In this document: one piece after another, positions 6,603 through 13,023 of the stretch
Numbering within the stretch: the stretch's first letter is position 1
Layout of the letters: every line of letters begins with the position of its first letter
Source of the DNA: DATBLE01 sp046734415
Lineage (GTDB): Bacteria; Actinomycetota; Thermoleophilia; Gaiellales; Gaiellaceae
Direction of reading: 5' to 3'
Length of the DNA stretch: 18,871 nucleotides
Assembly: GCA_046734415.1 (NCBI GenBank)
Contig: JBKPRD010000123.1
Span: forward strand, 1-18,871
Translations under genes and position numbers: made by a program
The notes under the pieces: model-generated
Seen by the model: only the letters and a program-made list of their open reading frames with translations
Database searches by the model: none
What the model was told of the DNA's origin: nothing

Positions 6603-7397
6603 ATGGTGTCGAGTAACCGTCAGCGCGACGCCGAGCGGACGGCAGCATCGGACCAGCTGCTCGGCAGGCTCGCACGGGGGGCGGCTGCGGACTCGTCCGC
6701 GAGCGTCAGGACCGTCGTCATCGCCTTCGCCGCGAACGCGCTGGTCGCGGTCGCGAAGACCGTCGCCGCGACGATCACCGGATCGGCGTCGCTCCTCGCG
6801 GAGGCGGCGCACTCCTGGGCGGATACGGGCAACGAGGTGTTCCTGCTCGTCGCCAACCGGCGTTCGCGGCGCCCACCGGACGATGCGCATCCCCTTGGTT
6901 ACGGGCGAGAGGTCTATGTCTGGGCGCTGCTCGCGGCGCTCGGACTGTTCGTGGCCGGTGCCGCCGTGTCGGTCACGCACGGCGTGCAGGAGCTGGTGAG
7001 GCCGGAGGCGGCGACCAACTTCGCCGTCGGCTACGCCGTCCTCGCCGTTTCCTTCGTGCTCGAAGGGGTCTCGTTCTTGCGCTCGGTCCGCCAAGCGAAG
7101 CCTGCAGCCCAGCTGATGGAGCGCGACCTGATCGAGCAGGTGATGGCGACGTCCGATCCGACCCTGCGCGCCGTCTTTGCCGAAGACTCGGCCGCCCTGA
7201 TCGGCCTGGTCATCGCCGCCGCCGGCCTCGGCGCACACGAGCTGACGGGGTCCGCAGCCCCGGACGCCGTCGGGTCGATCCTGATCGGCCTGCTGCTTGC
7301 GGCGGTCGCGATCCACCTCTTCGACCGGAATCGCGAGTTCCTGGTCGGCGAAGAAGTGGACCCCCGGATCCGCGAGGCGGTATCCGCGCACTGTTGA
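6603..7397 (+). CDS. Cation diffusion facilitator transporter, membrane domain (frameshifted before C-terminal domain)
   Basis: 264 residues that align with the transmembrane part of the CDF family, which exports Zn2+, Fe2+, Mn2+ or similar divalent cations by proton antiport. TM2 carries the metal-site pattern His70-x3-Asp74 ('AAHSWADTGNEVF'), followed by the conserved loop 'HPLGYGRE' (96-103). TM5 carries 'FAEDSAALIG' with Glu194-Asp195. About six hydrophobic segments are visible. The frame then ends abruptly as '...AVSAHC' at TGA 7395-7397. The expected continuation, 'ALLKEPEVARV', is in another frame and resumes at once (7391 on), so the gene has two extra bases around 7389-7390 or has lost one nearby. 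The start ATG 6603 lies just after the multicopper oxidase relic and has no clear ribosome site, as expected for a coupled second gene. Confidence 0.85.
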   Translation: MVSSNRQRDAERTAASDQLLGRLARGAAADSSASVRTVVIAFAANALVAVAKTVAATITGSASLLAEAAHSWADTGNEVFLLVANRRSRRPPDDAHPLGYGREVYVWALLAALGLFVAGAAVSVTHGVQELVRPEAATNFAVGYAVLAVSFVLEGVSFLRSVRQAKPAAQLMERDLIEQVMATSDPTLRAVFAEDSAALIGLVIAAAGLGAHELTGSAAPDAVGSILIGLLLAAVAIHLFDRNREFLVGEEVDPRIREAVSAHC

Positions 7398-7615
7398 AGG
7401 AGCCTGAGGTGGCGCGCGTCACGTATCTGAGGCTGGAGATCGTCGGCCCGGGGATGGTCTCGGTCGTCGGCGACGTCGACCTCGTGGGAGACGACACCGA
7501 GTCGCACGTCGCGGTTCGGCTCCGCGCGCTCGAGGCAAAGATCGCAGCCTCACCGGCGGTGGCCGGCGCCGTGCTGAGCCTGTCGGCGCCCGACGAGCCG
7601 TCGTTGGCCGTGTGA
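7394..7615 (+). CDS. Detached C-terminal cytoplasmic domain of the CDF transporter
   Basis: 73 residues from a TTG at 7394, beginning 'KEPEVARVTYLRLEIVGPG' and ending '...SLSAPDEPSLAV'. This is the ferredoxin-like cytoplasmic domain that in intact CDF transporters follows TM6, dimerises and binds regulatory metal ions. The reading is uninterrupted and keeps normal codon usage, so the break is recent, a sequencing or assembly error, or functional. The TGA of the membrane part (7395-7397) overlaps this TTG as TTGA, so reinitiation could make it as a separate chain. I see no slippery heptamer to support programmed frameshifting. The simplest reading is one gene, 6603-7615, of about 337 residues, split by a frameshift. 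Confidence 0.65.
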   Translation: MKEPEVARVTYLRLEIVGPGMVSVVGDVDLVGDDTESHVAVRLRALEAKIAASPAVAGAVLSLSAPDEPSLAV

Positions 7616-7622
7616 GCCGTTT

Positions 7623-7646
7623 GGGACGCGTGGCCTTCAGCGTCTC
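7623..7646. terminator. Weak hairpin between convergent genes
   Basis: GGGACGC (7623-7629) can pair with GCGTCTC (7640-7646) around a 10-base loop, one G-U pair included. It sits where the CDF gene and the TIR-WD40 gene converge, their stops being only 21 bases apart, and overlaps the last codons of the latter. No U-tract. Confidence 0.25.
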
Positions 7647-10600
7647 TCGTGCAGGAAACGGACGCGCTCGTCGGCCGAGAGCGGGCGGTGCACCTTCGCG
7701 GCGAGCGCGAGGAGGTCGTCGACGGTGCCGCAGAGCGCGCACGTGTAGACGCGGAGGGCTCCGTCGTAGCCCACGACCGCGACGTGGCGGCCGTCGGGGC
7801 TGAAGGCCACGCGCCAGATCGGGCGCGAGGCTCCGCGCAGGCGCTCGAGCTCCTGCCCCCTCTCGGCGTCCCAGATGCGGGCGGTGCGGTCGGCGCTCCC
7901 GGTCACGGCGAATCTGCCGTCCGGGCTCAGCGCGGCGGTATCGACGAGTGCCTTGTGCCCACGAAGGACGACGCTCCGCCGCGTCGCGAGGTCCCAGACA
8001 CGCGCCGTCTCGTCGCCCGACGCGCTGATCACGCGTCTGCCGTCGGCGCTGAACGACGCAGCGAAGACGGACCCCGTGTGGCCGCGCAGGACGGCGAGGC
8101 TCGTTCCGTCGGCGCGCCAGAGCCGGACGGTGTCGTCGCTGCTCCCGGTCATGATCGTGCGGCCGTCCGGGCTGAACGCCGCCGCGTGGACGGCGTCGCC
8201 GTGGCGGAGAACGGCGAGCAGGCGGCCGCTCGAGGCCGACCAGAGGCGGGCGGTACCGTCGGAGCCCGCGGTGAGGACGCGCGACCCGTCGGGGCTGAAC
8301 GCGCCGACCTGCAGGTCTCCTGCCCCACCGCGCAGCGCCGTGGCCCGGGGGCGGTCGCCCCCCCTCCATACCACTGCGGTCCCGCCGGGGCCGACCGCGA
8401 GGACGGTGTGCCCGTCGGGGGCGAACGCGGTGTCGGCCAACATCCCGTTGCCGCGCTTCAGCGTCATCAGCACGCGCCCGCTGCGGGAGTCCCAGATGCG
8501 CACGGTTCCGAACGGCCCGGACGCGACGACGCGGCTCGCGTCGGGGCTGAACGCCGCCGCCGAAGCTCCGATGGGCAGCCGCACGATGTCGGGCGGCCTC
8601 CCGAGCCGCACGACGAGGATCTCGCCGGCGCCGGCGGAGACGATCGCGTCTCCCCTGCGGCTGAACTCGACGTCGCTCCGGGCGCCCCTTTCGACCCCGA
8701 CCACGAGCTGGGGGAGCCCGTAGCTGACGTCCCAGACGCGGGCGGTCCCGTCGGCGCCGGCCGTCAGGATGCGCCGCCCGTCGCGGCTGAAGGCCACCGA
8801 GCCGACCCAGCCGTCGTGGCCGCGCAGGGCGAGGATCTGGTCGCCTGTGCGCGAATCCCACACCCGCGCCGTGCCGTCCCCGCTCGCCGTCGCGAGCAGG
8901 CGGCCGTCCGGGCTGAACGCGACGTCGCTGACGATGCTGCCGTGCCCTCGCATGACCGCGAGCTGCCGTCCGGTCCGCGCATCCCAGACGCGGGCGGTGC
9001 CGCCCGCGTCGCCGGTGGCGACGCGGGCGCCGGACGGCGCGAAGACCGCTCTGCCGACGATGCCGGAGTGGCCCACCAGCACGACCGGCCGGGCCGATCC
9101 GTCCCACACACGGGCTGTGCCGTCTTTGCTCGCGGTGACGATCCGGCGGCCGTCGGGGCTGAAGTGCGCGTCCCAGATCTCGCCCTTGTGCCCGCGGAGG
9201 ACCTCGACGAGCCGGGCTGTGCGCGCGTCCCAGACTCGTGGCGCGTGATCGTCGCCCGCGGTCAGCATCCGCCGGCCGTCGCGGCTGAACCGGCACGTGT
9301 CCACGCGGGCGGTGTGACCCCGCAGGACGGCGAGTGTGTCGCCCGTGCTCGCGTCCGACAGGCGCGCAGTGCGGCCGTTGCCGCAGGAGAGGACCCGCGT
9401 GCCGTCCGGGCTGAACGAGGCGTGCATGACCCCGCGCCGGCCGCGGAGGGTGACGAGCCGCCGCCCGCTGTGGGCGTCCCAGATCGCCACGGTGCCGTCG
9501 GCGCCGGCCGTGACGACGCGGGTGCCGTCGGGACTGAACGAGGCGCGCGCAACGGAGTCGCCCGGGCCGACGAGGCGCAGGAGCCGACGGCCAGTCGCCG
9601 CGTCCCAGATCGCAGCAGTACCGTCGTCGCTCGCCGTCAGGATCCGAGAACCGTCGCGGCTGTACTGCGCGCCGTTGATCCACTTGCGTTGGCGCAGCTC
9701 GAACAGCTGGTGCGAGGAGGCTAGCGCCGTCCGCAGAGCGTCTTCCGCCTCGCGCGTGGGGCGCACCTCCGCCGCCCGTCGCGCCAGCACGACCGACAGC
9801 TGAGGATCGGCCCCGAGCTGCGCATCGGCTGCCGTCGCGAGCTCCCGCGAACGAGCCGCGTGCGCGTTGGCGATCGCCGTGTTGCGCTGAAGGAGGGCGA
9901 AGATCGCGAGGCCGACGGCCACGGCGAGCGCGGACGCCACCGAGGCGAGGATCTGCCGAGAGCGGCGCGTCGCTCCGCGCCGGCCGGCGAGGATGTACGC
10001 CACCTGGATGGCGGTCGCCCGCTCGCGGTGCTGCTCCTGCTCGGCCAACCACCGCTCGGCGTCTCGGAGATCGCTCCCACGCAGGAGGTAGCTCTTGTCG
10101 CGGCCGTGGCGCTCCCACTCGAGCGCGCGCACGAGAAGGCGCGCATGCGCATCGACCCACTCGAGATCCGTCTCGAGCGCCTCCAGGAGCGTCTCGAGCG
10201 ATTGCTCGAAAGTCCCGTCGGTGAAGAAGATCCAGTTCGGCGCGGAGAGGTGCTCCGGGACCTCGCGCGCATCGACCTGACGGACGACCACGGGGACGAT
10301 CCGCTTCCCGGCCCCGACCGCATGATCGAGCTCCTGCCGGCAGACGTCGGAGGCGATCGCGTCCGGGCTGACGACGAAGACAAACGCCTTCGCAGCCTCG
10401 ATTCCCGCCTCGACCTTGCGCCGCCAGTCCGCCGTCGGCGGGATGTCCTCCCAGTCGACCCAGGCGTCCTTGCCGCGCTCGCGCAGGGCCGCGGCCAGCT
10501 CACGGACGAACGCGACATCGTGCCGCGAGTACGAGACGAAGAGCTCCGGCCGCTCGCCGACCTGGGGCTCTGCGGGGGCGGCCGAGCCCGCCGGCGCGTC

Positions 10601-10660
10601 GCCCGCCTGCCCGGCCACGGGCGACGATGCCGCCGCGGGTCTGTCGGCGCCCGCATGCAC
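7637..10660 (-). CDS. TIR domain - transmembrane helix - WD40 repeat protein
   Basis: 1007 residues from GTG 10660, chosen because AAAGGGGGG lies 8 bases upstream. Domains in order: low-complexity Ala/Pro N-terminus (1-37); TIR domain (38-165) with box 1 'FVSYSRHD', 'WVDWEDIPP', and 'SDVCRQELDHAVGAGK' in which Glu110 aligns with the catalytic glutamate of NAD-cleaving TIR domains (SARM1 Glu642); a basic helical stretch with 'LLRGSDLRDAERWL' (190-232); one membrane helix (about 236-257); a helical segment ending 'VRPTREAEDALRTALA'; about 16 WD40 repeats (325-975), enough for two propellers; and a C-terminal tail with 'CALCGTVDDLL'. Known of the families: TIR domains hydrolyse or cyclise NAD+, WD40 propellers sense or scaffold. 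Inferred: a membrane-tethered sensor-NADase and effector or signal maker of the cassette 7637-12393. Repeat 9 (around residue 655) has lost the WD signature. Confidence 0.95.
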   Translation of the reverse strand: MHAGADRPAAASSPVAGQAGDAPAGSAAPAEPQVGERPELFVSYSRHDVAFVRELAAALRERGKDAWVDWEDIPPTADWRRKVEAGIEAAKAFVFVVSPDAIASDVCRQELDHAVGAGKRIVPVVVRQVDAREVPEHLSAPNWIFFTDGTFEQSLETLLEALETDLEWVDAHARLLVRALEWERHGRDKSYLLRGSDLRDAERWLAEQEQHRERATAIQVAYILAGRRGATRRSRQILASVASALAVAVGLAIFALLQRNTAIANAHAARSRELATAADAQLGADPQLSVVLARRAAEVRPTREAEDALRTALASSHQLFELRQRKWINGAQYSRDGSRILTASDDGTAAIWDAATGRRLLRLVGPGDSVARASFSPDGTRVVTAGADGTVAIWDAHSGRRLVTLRGRRGVMHASFSPDGTRVLSCGNGRTARLSDASTGDTLAVLRGHTARVDTCRFSRDGRRMLTAGDDHAPRVWDARTARLVEVLRGHKGEIWDAHFSPDGRRIVTASKDGTARVWDGSARPVVLVGHSGIVGRAVFAPSGARVATGDAGGTARVWDARTGRQLAVMRGHGSIVSDVAFSPDGRLLATASGDGTARVWDSRTGDQILALRGHDGWVGSVAFSRDGRRILTAGADGTARVWDVSYGLPQLVVGVERGARSDVEFSRRGDAIVSAGAGEILVVRLGRPPDIVRLPIGASAAAFSPDASRVVASGPFGTVRIWDSRSGRVLMTLKRGNGMLADTAFAPDGHTVLAVGPGGTAVVWRGGDRPRATALRGGAGDLQVGAFSPDGSRVLTAGSDGTARLWSASSGRLLAVLRHGDAVHAAAFSPDGRTIMTGSSDDTVRLWRADGTSLAVLRGHTGSVFAASFSADGRRVISASGDETARVWDLATRRSVVLRGHKALVDTAALSPDGRFAVTGSADRTARIWDAERGQELERLRGASRPIWRVAFSPDGRHVAVVGYDGALRVYTCALCGTVDDLLALAAKVHRPLSADERVRFLHERR

Positions 10661-10687
10661 CGTGCGATCCCCCCTTTCTCTCGTCCG

Positions 10688-10716
10688 ATTGAATCACGGG
10701 CGGAGCTGCGAGTCCA
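10688..10716 (-). promoter_or_regulatory. Possible internal promoter before the TIR-WD40 gene
   Basis: On the minus strand TGGACT (10716-10711), a 17-base spacer and TTCAAT (10693-10688) each match four of six consensus positions. A start near 10681 would leave a leader of about 20 bases that contains the AAAGGGGGG ribosome site. If real, the TIR gene could be expressed apart from the SLOG and SLATT genes upstream. Confidence 0.25.
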
Positions 10717-10724
10717 TTGCGGAT

Positions 10725-11261
10725 TCAGCTCGAGCCGGTTGTGCTCTGCTTCTGGGCCGCCACCTCGGTGATGTATGCGTCGACTTCTCTCTGGATCAAG
10801 TCCTCGACGCGGCTCGCGAAGGTGCCAAATGCCTGGGCGTGACTACCGTCGGCGGAGGCATACGGCCCCGCGGCCTGGAAGAAGAGCCACCCCTCGATCT
10901 TGAGCCGTTCGGCTGCCGATCGATAGTTCCGCCAACGCTGGCCGAACTGGAAGAAGCCCTCGACGGCTGCGCTGACCGCGACGACAAGGCTCACGACCCA
11001 CGTTGCGATCTGCCCAGCCCTTCCGGCTGAACCGTCCAGAGTGGTGAGCGGGACGAGTGCCGGGACGATGACTGCGCCGACGATCGTGACCAGGCGCAAG
11101 CGGTAGTAGAACCACTGCGCCTCTGCGGCCTTCGACTCAATCCACAACAACTGATCCAGCCAGCGCAGCTTGAGGAACTGACGCTCGCGATCATCGAGGT
11201 CCGCTGCGTCGATCAGGCCACCGAACGTCAGCCTCAACTCGTCTGTGTAGGACCGACTCAT
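10725..11261 (-). CDS. DUF4231 / SLATT-like two-transmembrane protein
   Basis: 178 residues. An N-terminal helical part (1-55, 'FLKLRWLDQLLWIESKAAEA') is followed by two membrane helices, about 56-75 and 84-105, and a cytoplasmic helical tail with 'FGQRWRNYRSAAERLKIEGW' and 'AGPYA'. That tail motif, Y-R-x3-E-x-L-K-x-E, is the signature I associate with DUF4231, a member of the SLATT group (SMODS- and SLOG-associating 2TM proteins) predicted to form membrane-perturbing pores in nucleotide-dependent immune systems. It overlaps the SLOG gene by ATGA (11258-11261), so the two are translationally coupled and probably act together. GGGAGG lies 8 bases before the ATG. Pore formation is inferred from the family, not seen. 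Confidence 0.85.
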   Translation of the reverse strand: MSRSYTDELRLTFGGLIDAADLDDRERQFLKLRWLDQLLWIESKAAEAQWFYYRLRLVTIVGAVIVPALVPLTTLDGSAGRAGQIATWVVSLVVAVSAAVEGFFQFGQRWRNYRSAAERLKIEGWLFFQAAGPYASADGSHAQAFGTFASRVEDLIQREVDAYITEVAAQKQSTTGSS

Positions 11262-12004
11262 CCGGGAGGCCTCCCTGCGAGCACGTCGTCGAGGAGCAGA
11301 GCCACCGAGTCCGGGTCGCGCGCGTCGACTGCATGGAGGAGCCCTGAGGCGGCCAGCGTCGCAATCGCTGGGTCGGTGGCCTCGCCACGGATGGCGGCCG
11401 CGAGGGCGTCGGCGGTCCGGCCGCTACCGTCCAGCACGACGACCCGCCGGTCGGCGTCGATGCTGAGGCGCACGTCTTCGACGGCGATCTCACCACCATC
11501 GACGAGGACGGTTGCCGAACCCTCCGAGCCGGAGACGACCGATGCGAGCCGGGCCAGCCACGGCGCCTCCTCTCCCCACTCCGAGCCGGGGACGAAGACG
11601 AAGTGTGTGTGGTTCGGCTCCAGTTCCATCCCGTCCACGGTCGCTCTCATCGAATCATCCGTCAACTCCTCGACGACCACGCCGACGAGCGGAAAGCGTG
11701 CGCCGCTGTCACCCCTCGCGCCCCCGATCAGGCGCATCACCCCCGTGTCGGTGCCGCCGTCGATGACCGTTGCGCCGTGTCGCTGCGCCAACGGAGCGAG
11801 AACGTCCCTGAACAAGGGTGCGAGGCGCCGTTCGTCGGCGGCAGACATGCGGCTCGCGCCGCCGACGACGACGAGCACCGCACGTCCGCCGACTCCGAGC
11901 TCGTCCGCGGCCCGCGCCAGATCGGCGACGGAGCCGACGCGGACGGCGTTTGCCCGGCGCCCACCGCCGAGCCTGACCGGAAACGGTCCTTCCACTCCCA
12001 GCAT
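11258..12004 (-). CDS. LSDAT-type SLOG-superfamily protein (TRPM-like nucleotide sensor)
   Basis: 248 residues from ATG 12004; GTG 11995 is a serious alternative because GGAGG lies 9 bases before it. The Rossmann-like SLOG core shows 'VLVVVGGASRMS' (44-54), the signature 'GATVIDGGTDTGVM' (77-90), 'FPLVGVVVEE', and 'LEPNHTHFVFVPGSEWGEE' (128-146). The C-terminal part has 'VLVDGGEIAVEDV' and 'VVLDGSGRTADALA', completing the nucleotide-binding fold. These are the hallmarks of the prokaryotic LSDAT family, relatives of the N-terminal domain of animal TRPM channels. SLOG domains bind or process nucleotides and NAD derivatives; in Thoeris ThsA a SLOG domain senses cyclic ADP-ribose. The stop overlaps the SLATT-like gene, giving a split equivalent of the TRPM layout: sensor plus membrane module. 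Ligand is not known. Confidence 0.85.
   Translation of the reverse strand: MLGVEGPFPVRLGGGRRANAVRVGSVADLARAADELGVGGRAVLVVVGGASRMSAADERRLAPLFRDVLAPLAQRHGATVIDGGTDTGVMRLIGGARGDSGARFPLVGVVVEELTDDSMRATVDGMELEPNHTHFVFVPGSEWGEEAPWLARLASVVSGSEGSATVLVDGGEIAVEDVRLSIDADRRVVVLDGSGRTADALAAAIRGEATDPAIATLAASGLLHAVDARDPDSVALLLDDVLAGRPPG
11264..11275 (-). promoter_or_regulatory. Ribosome site of the DUF4231 gene inside a 12-base palindrome
   Basis: GGGAGGCCTCCC is self-complementary and contains the GGGAGG Shine-Dalgarno sequence 8 bases before the ATG at 11261. Local pairing could hide the site until ribosomes finishing the SLOG gene open it, which fits the ATGA overlap and would fix a ratio between the two proteins. 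Confidence 0.4.
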
Positions 12005-12066
12005 CCTCCGCGTCGAGAGCGCGGATGTCGAGTGATCCAGCGCGCGTTCGTCCGCGCCGCCCCGGC

Positions 12067-12393
12067 TCAGACCGCGCTGTCGACGATGCCGCCGTACTGG
12101 TCGACGGTGATCAGCCTGTGCTCGATGCCGCCCGTGATCCAGAGGGCGAACCAGACGATTCCCCAGATCCCGACCGTGACGATCGTCAGGATCAGGTGCA
12201 GCGTGTTGTTGAGCTTCTTGCCCTTCGCGAGCGTGGCCTGGACGTCCGAGCGCGATTCCACCCGCCAGCCGTCCGCCTCTGCCCGGTGAACCGCAGCGTC
12301 GAGAGTCGCCTTCCGACCCTCGGCGCTCATGGCTCCTGAAGCGGCGGTCTCGGGCACTGCCGCCGGAGGCTCGTTCGTACCTGATCCTTCCAC
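12067..12393 (-). CDS. Small membrane protein, first gene of the TIR/SLOG/SLATT cluster
   Basis: 108 residues from GTG 12393, chosen because GGGAGG lies 5 bases upstream; an internal ATG at 12330 (87 residues) is the alternative. The first 22 residues are Ala/Pro/Gly-rich and disordered-looking. Then comes a short basic/acidic domain, 'RAEADGWRVESRSDVQATLAKG', and a hydrophobic hairpin or single long helix at about 64-88, 'NNTLHLILTIVTVGIWGIVW'. The end reads 'RLITVDQYGGIV'. The pattern KGKKxNxxLHLILT...WxxVW...(I/V)TVDxYG is widespread in small actinobacterial membrane proteins of unknown function. It lies 62 bases upstream of the SLOG gene on the same strand behind a plausible promoter, so it may be a fourth component or merely a neighbour. 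Confidence 0.75.
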   Translation of the reverse strand: MEGSGTNEPPAAVPETAASGAMSAEGRKATLDAAVHRAEADGWRVESRSDVQATLAKGKKLNNTLHLILTIVTVGIWGIVWFALWITGGIEHRLITVDQYGGIVDSAV

Positions 12394-12428
12394 GCCGACC
12401 TCCCTGAGAGAACACCGACCTGCGCGAG

Positions 12429-12457
12429 ATTGTCCTCTCGGTGGCGCGTCGGCGCAA
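12429..12457 (-). promoter_or_regulatory. Candidate promoter of the TIR/SLOG/SLATT cluster
   Basis: On the minus strand TTGCGC (12457-12452), a 17-base spacer and GACAAT (12434-12429). A start near 12422 gives a leader of about 29 bases holding the strong GGGAGG site of the first gene. It follows directly after the terminator-like hairpin of the preceding gene. Match to consensus is partial. Confidence 0.35.
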
Positions 12458-12473
12458 GAGACTGCCGCTTGAC

Positions 12474-12496
12474 AGCGGGGCACGACCCGCCCCGCT
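12474..12496 (-). terminator. Terminator-like hairpin after the secreted-protein gene
   Basis: AGCGGGGC (12496-12489 read on the minus strand) pairs perfectly with GCCCCGCT (12481-12474) around a 7-base loop, starting 4 bases after the stop codon at 12501. No U-tract follows. It separates the secreted-protein gene from the promoter of the immune-like cluster. Confidence 0.6.
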
Positions 12497-12500
12497 CACT

Positions 12501-12998
12501 CTAGGGCCGGAAGTTCTTCGTGTGCCAGGACCGGACGACGACGAACCTCGTCCCCTTCCAGTGGAAGCGCCGGTGGTCGAACCCGCCCGTCGGACAGCAG
12601 TTCGGATCGTTCCGCCTGTAGACCGGTTGCGTCTCGACGAGGTCGCGGCCGACGCGCGTCAGGCCGAGCTTGTAGCCGCCGCCGGTGAGGCCGACCCTCC
12701 AGCTTGCGGGGGTGCGGCGGAAGACGACGTAGCCGATGTCGCCCGCGGTGCCGCCGCTTGCGATCGAGACCGCGAGATCGGTGCGGCCGTCGCGGGTGAA
12801 GTCGAAGCAGATCACCTCGTCGACGCTGCGCGGGTCGACCGCCTGGGCGGTGTCGCCGAGGGTCTTCACGCGCACGTGGGTGGCCGCGATCGCGGCCCGG
12901 GCCGTCCCCTGACCGCACGTTGTGTCTGTTGCCTGGACAGACGACGCAGTCGACGCTGCGGCCGCGACGAGCGCGAGGACCAGGGCGAGCAGGCGCAC
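12501..12998 (-). CDS. Secreted protein with an FG-GAP-like motif and a CCPTGG motif
   Basis: 165 residues from GTG 12998. The signal peptide is 'VRLLALVLALVAAAASTASS', with cleavage likely around residues 18-24. The mature part includes 'CFDFTRDGRTDLAVSIASGG', which looks like an FG-GAP/VCBS calcium-loop strand (DxxxDGxxDLAV), then 'GYVVFRRTPASWRVG', and 'DPNCCPTGGFDHRRFHWKG' close to the C-terminus. The four cysteines could make two disulphides outside the cell. Similar small secreted proteins with a 'NCCPSGG' motif occur widely in actinobacteria; I know no function. The start has no ribosome site but sits six bases after TATGCT, as expected for a leaderless mRNA. It is divergent from pdxH with only 25 bases between the start codons. 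Confidence 0.82.
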   Translation of the reverse strand: MRLLALVLALVAAAASTASSVQATDTTCGQGTARAAIAATHVRVKTLGDTAQAVDPRSVDEVICFDFTRDGRTDLAVSIASGGTAGDIGYVVFRRTPASWRVGLTGGGYKLGLTRVGRDLVETQPVYRRNDPNCCPTGGFDHRRFHWKGTRFVVVRSWHTKNFRP

Positions 12999-13004
12999 CG
13001 GCCG

Positions 13005-13014
13005 AGCATAGACT
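13005..13014. promoter_or_regulatory. Bidirectional promoter with overlapping -10 boxes
   Basis: AGCATAGACT holds two -10 boxes sharing one TA step: TAGACT on the plus strand (13009-13014), nine bases before the pdxH ATG, and TATGCT on the minus strand (13010-13005), six bases before the GTG at 12998. Only 25 bases separate the two start codons, so promoters must lie here or inside the opposing genes, and both mRNAs should be leaderless or nearly so. Confidence 0.5.
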
Positions 13015-13023
13015 CGACCCGCG

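Noticed and set aside
7385..7397. Programmed -1 ribosomal frameshifting in the CDF gene
   Set aside because: No X-XXY-YYZ slippery heptamer or clear downstream pseudoknot; mutation, sequencing error or reinitiation fits better.
7649..9724. A 691-residue open frame on the plus strand antisense to the WD40 repeats
   Set aside because: A repetitive translation that only mirrors the WD40 periodicity; no ribosome site, no domain, GC-driven lack of stops.
7419..10160. A 913-residue open frame on the minus strand overlapping the TIR-WD40 gene
   Set aside because: Arg/Pro/Gly-rich translation without any domain; it is the shadow of the WD40 coding frame, whose repeats and TIR domain are unmistakable.
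12468..12473. TTGACA on the plus strand as a -35 box
   Set aside because: No -10 box at 15-19 bases, and the region runs into a terminator hairpin and an antisense gene.
12005..12499. An upstream extension of the SLOG protein to 413 residues
   Set aside because: The extension is Arg-rich, overlaps the small membrane protein gene and has no ribosome site; the LSDAT fold begins at about residue 8 from ATG 12004.
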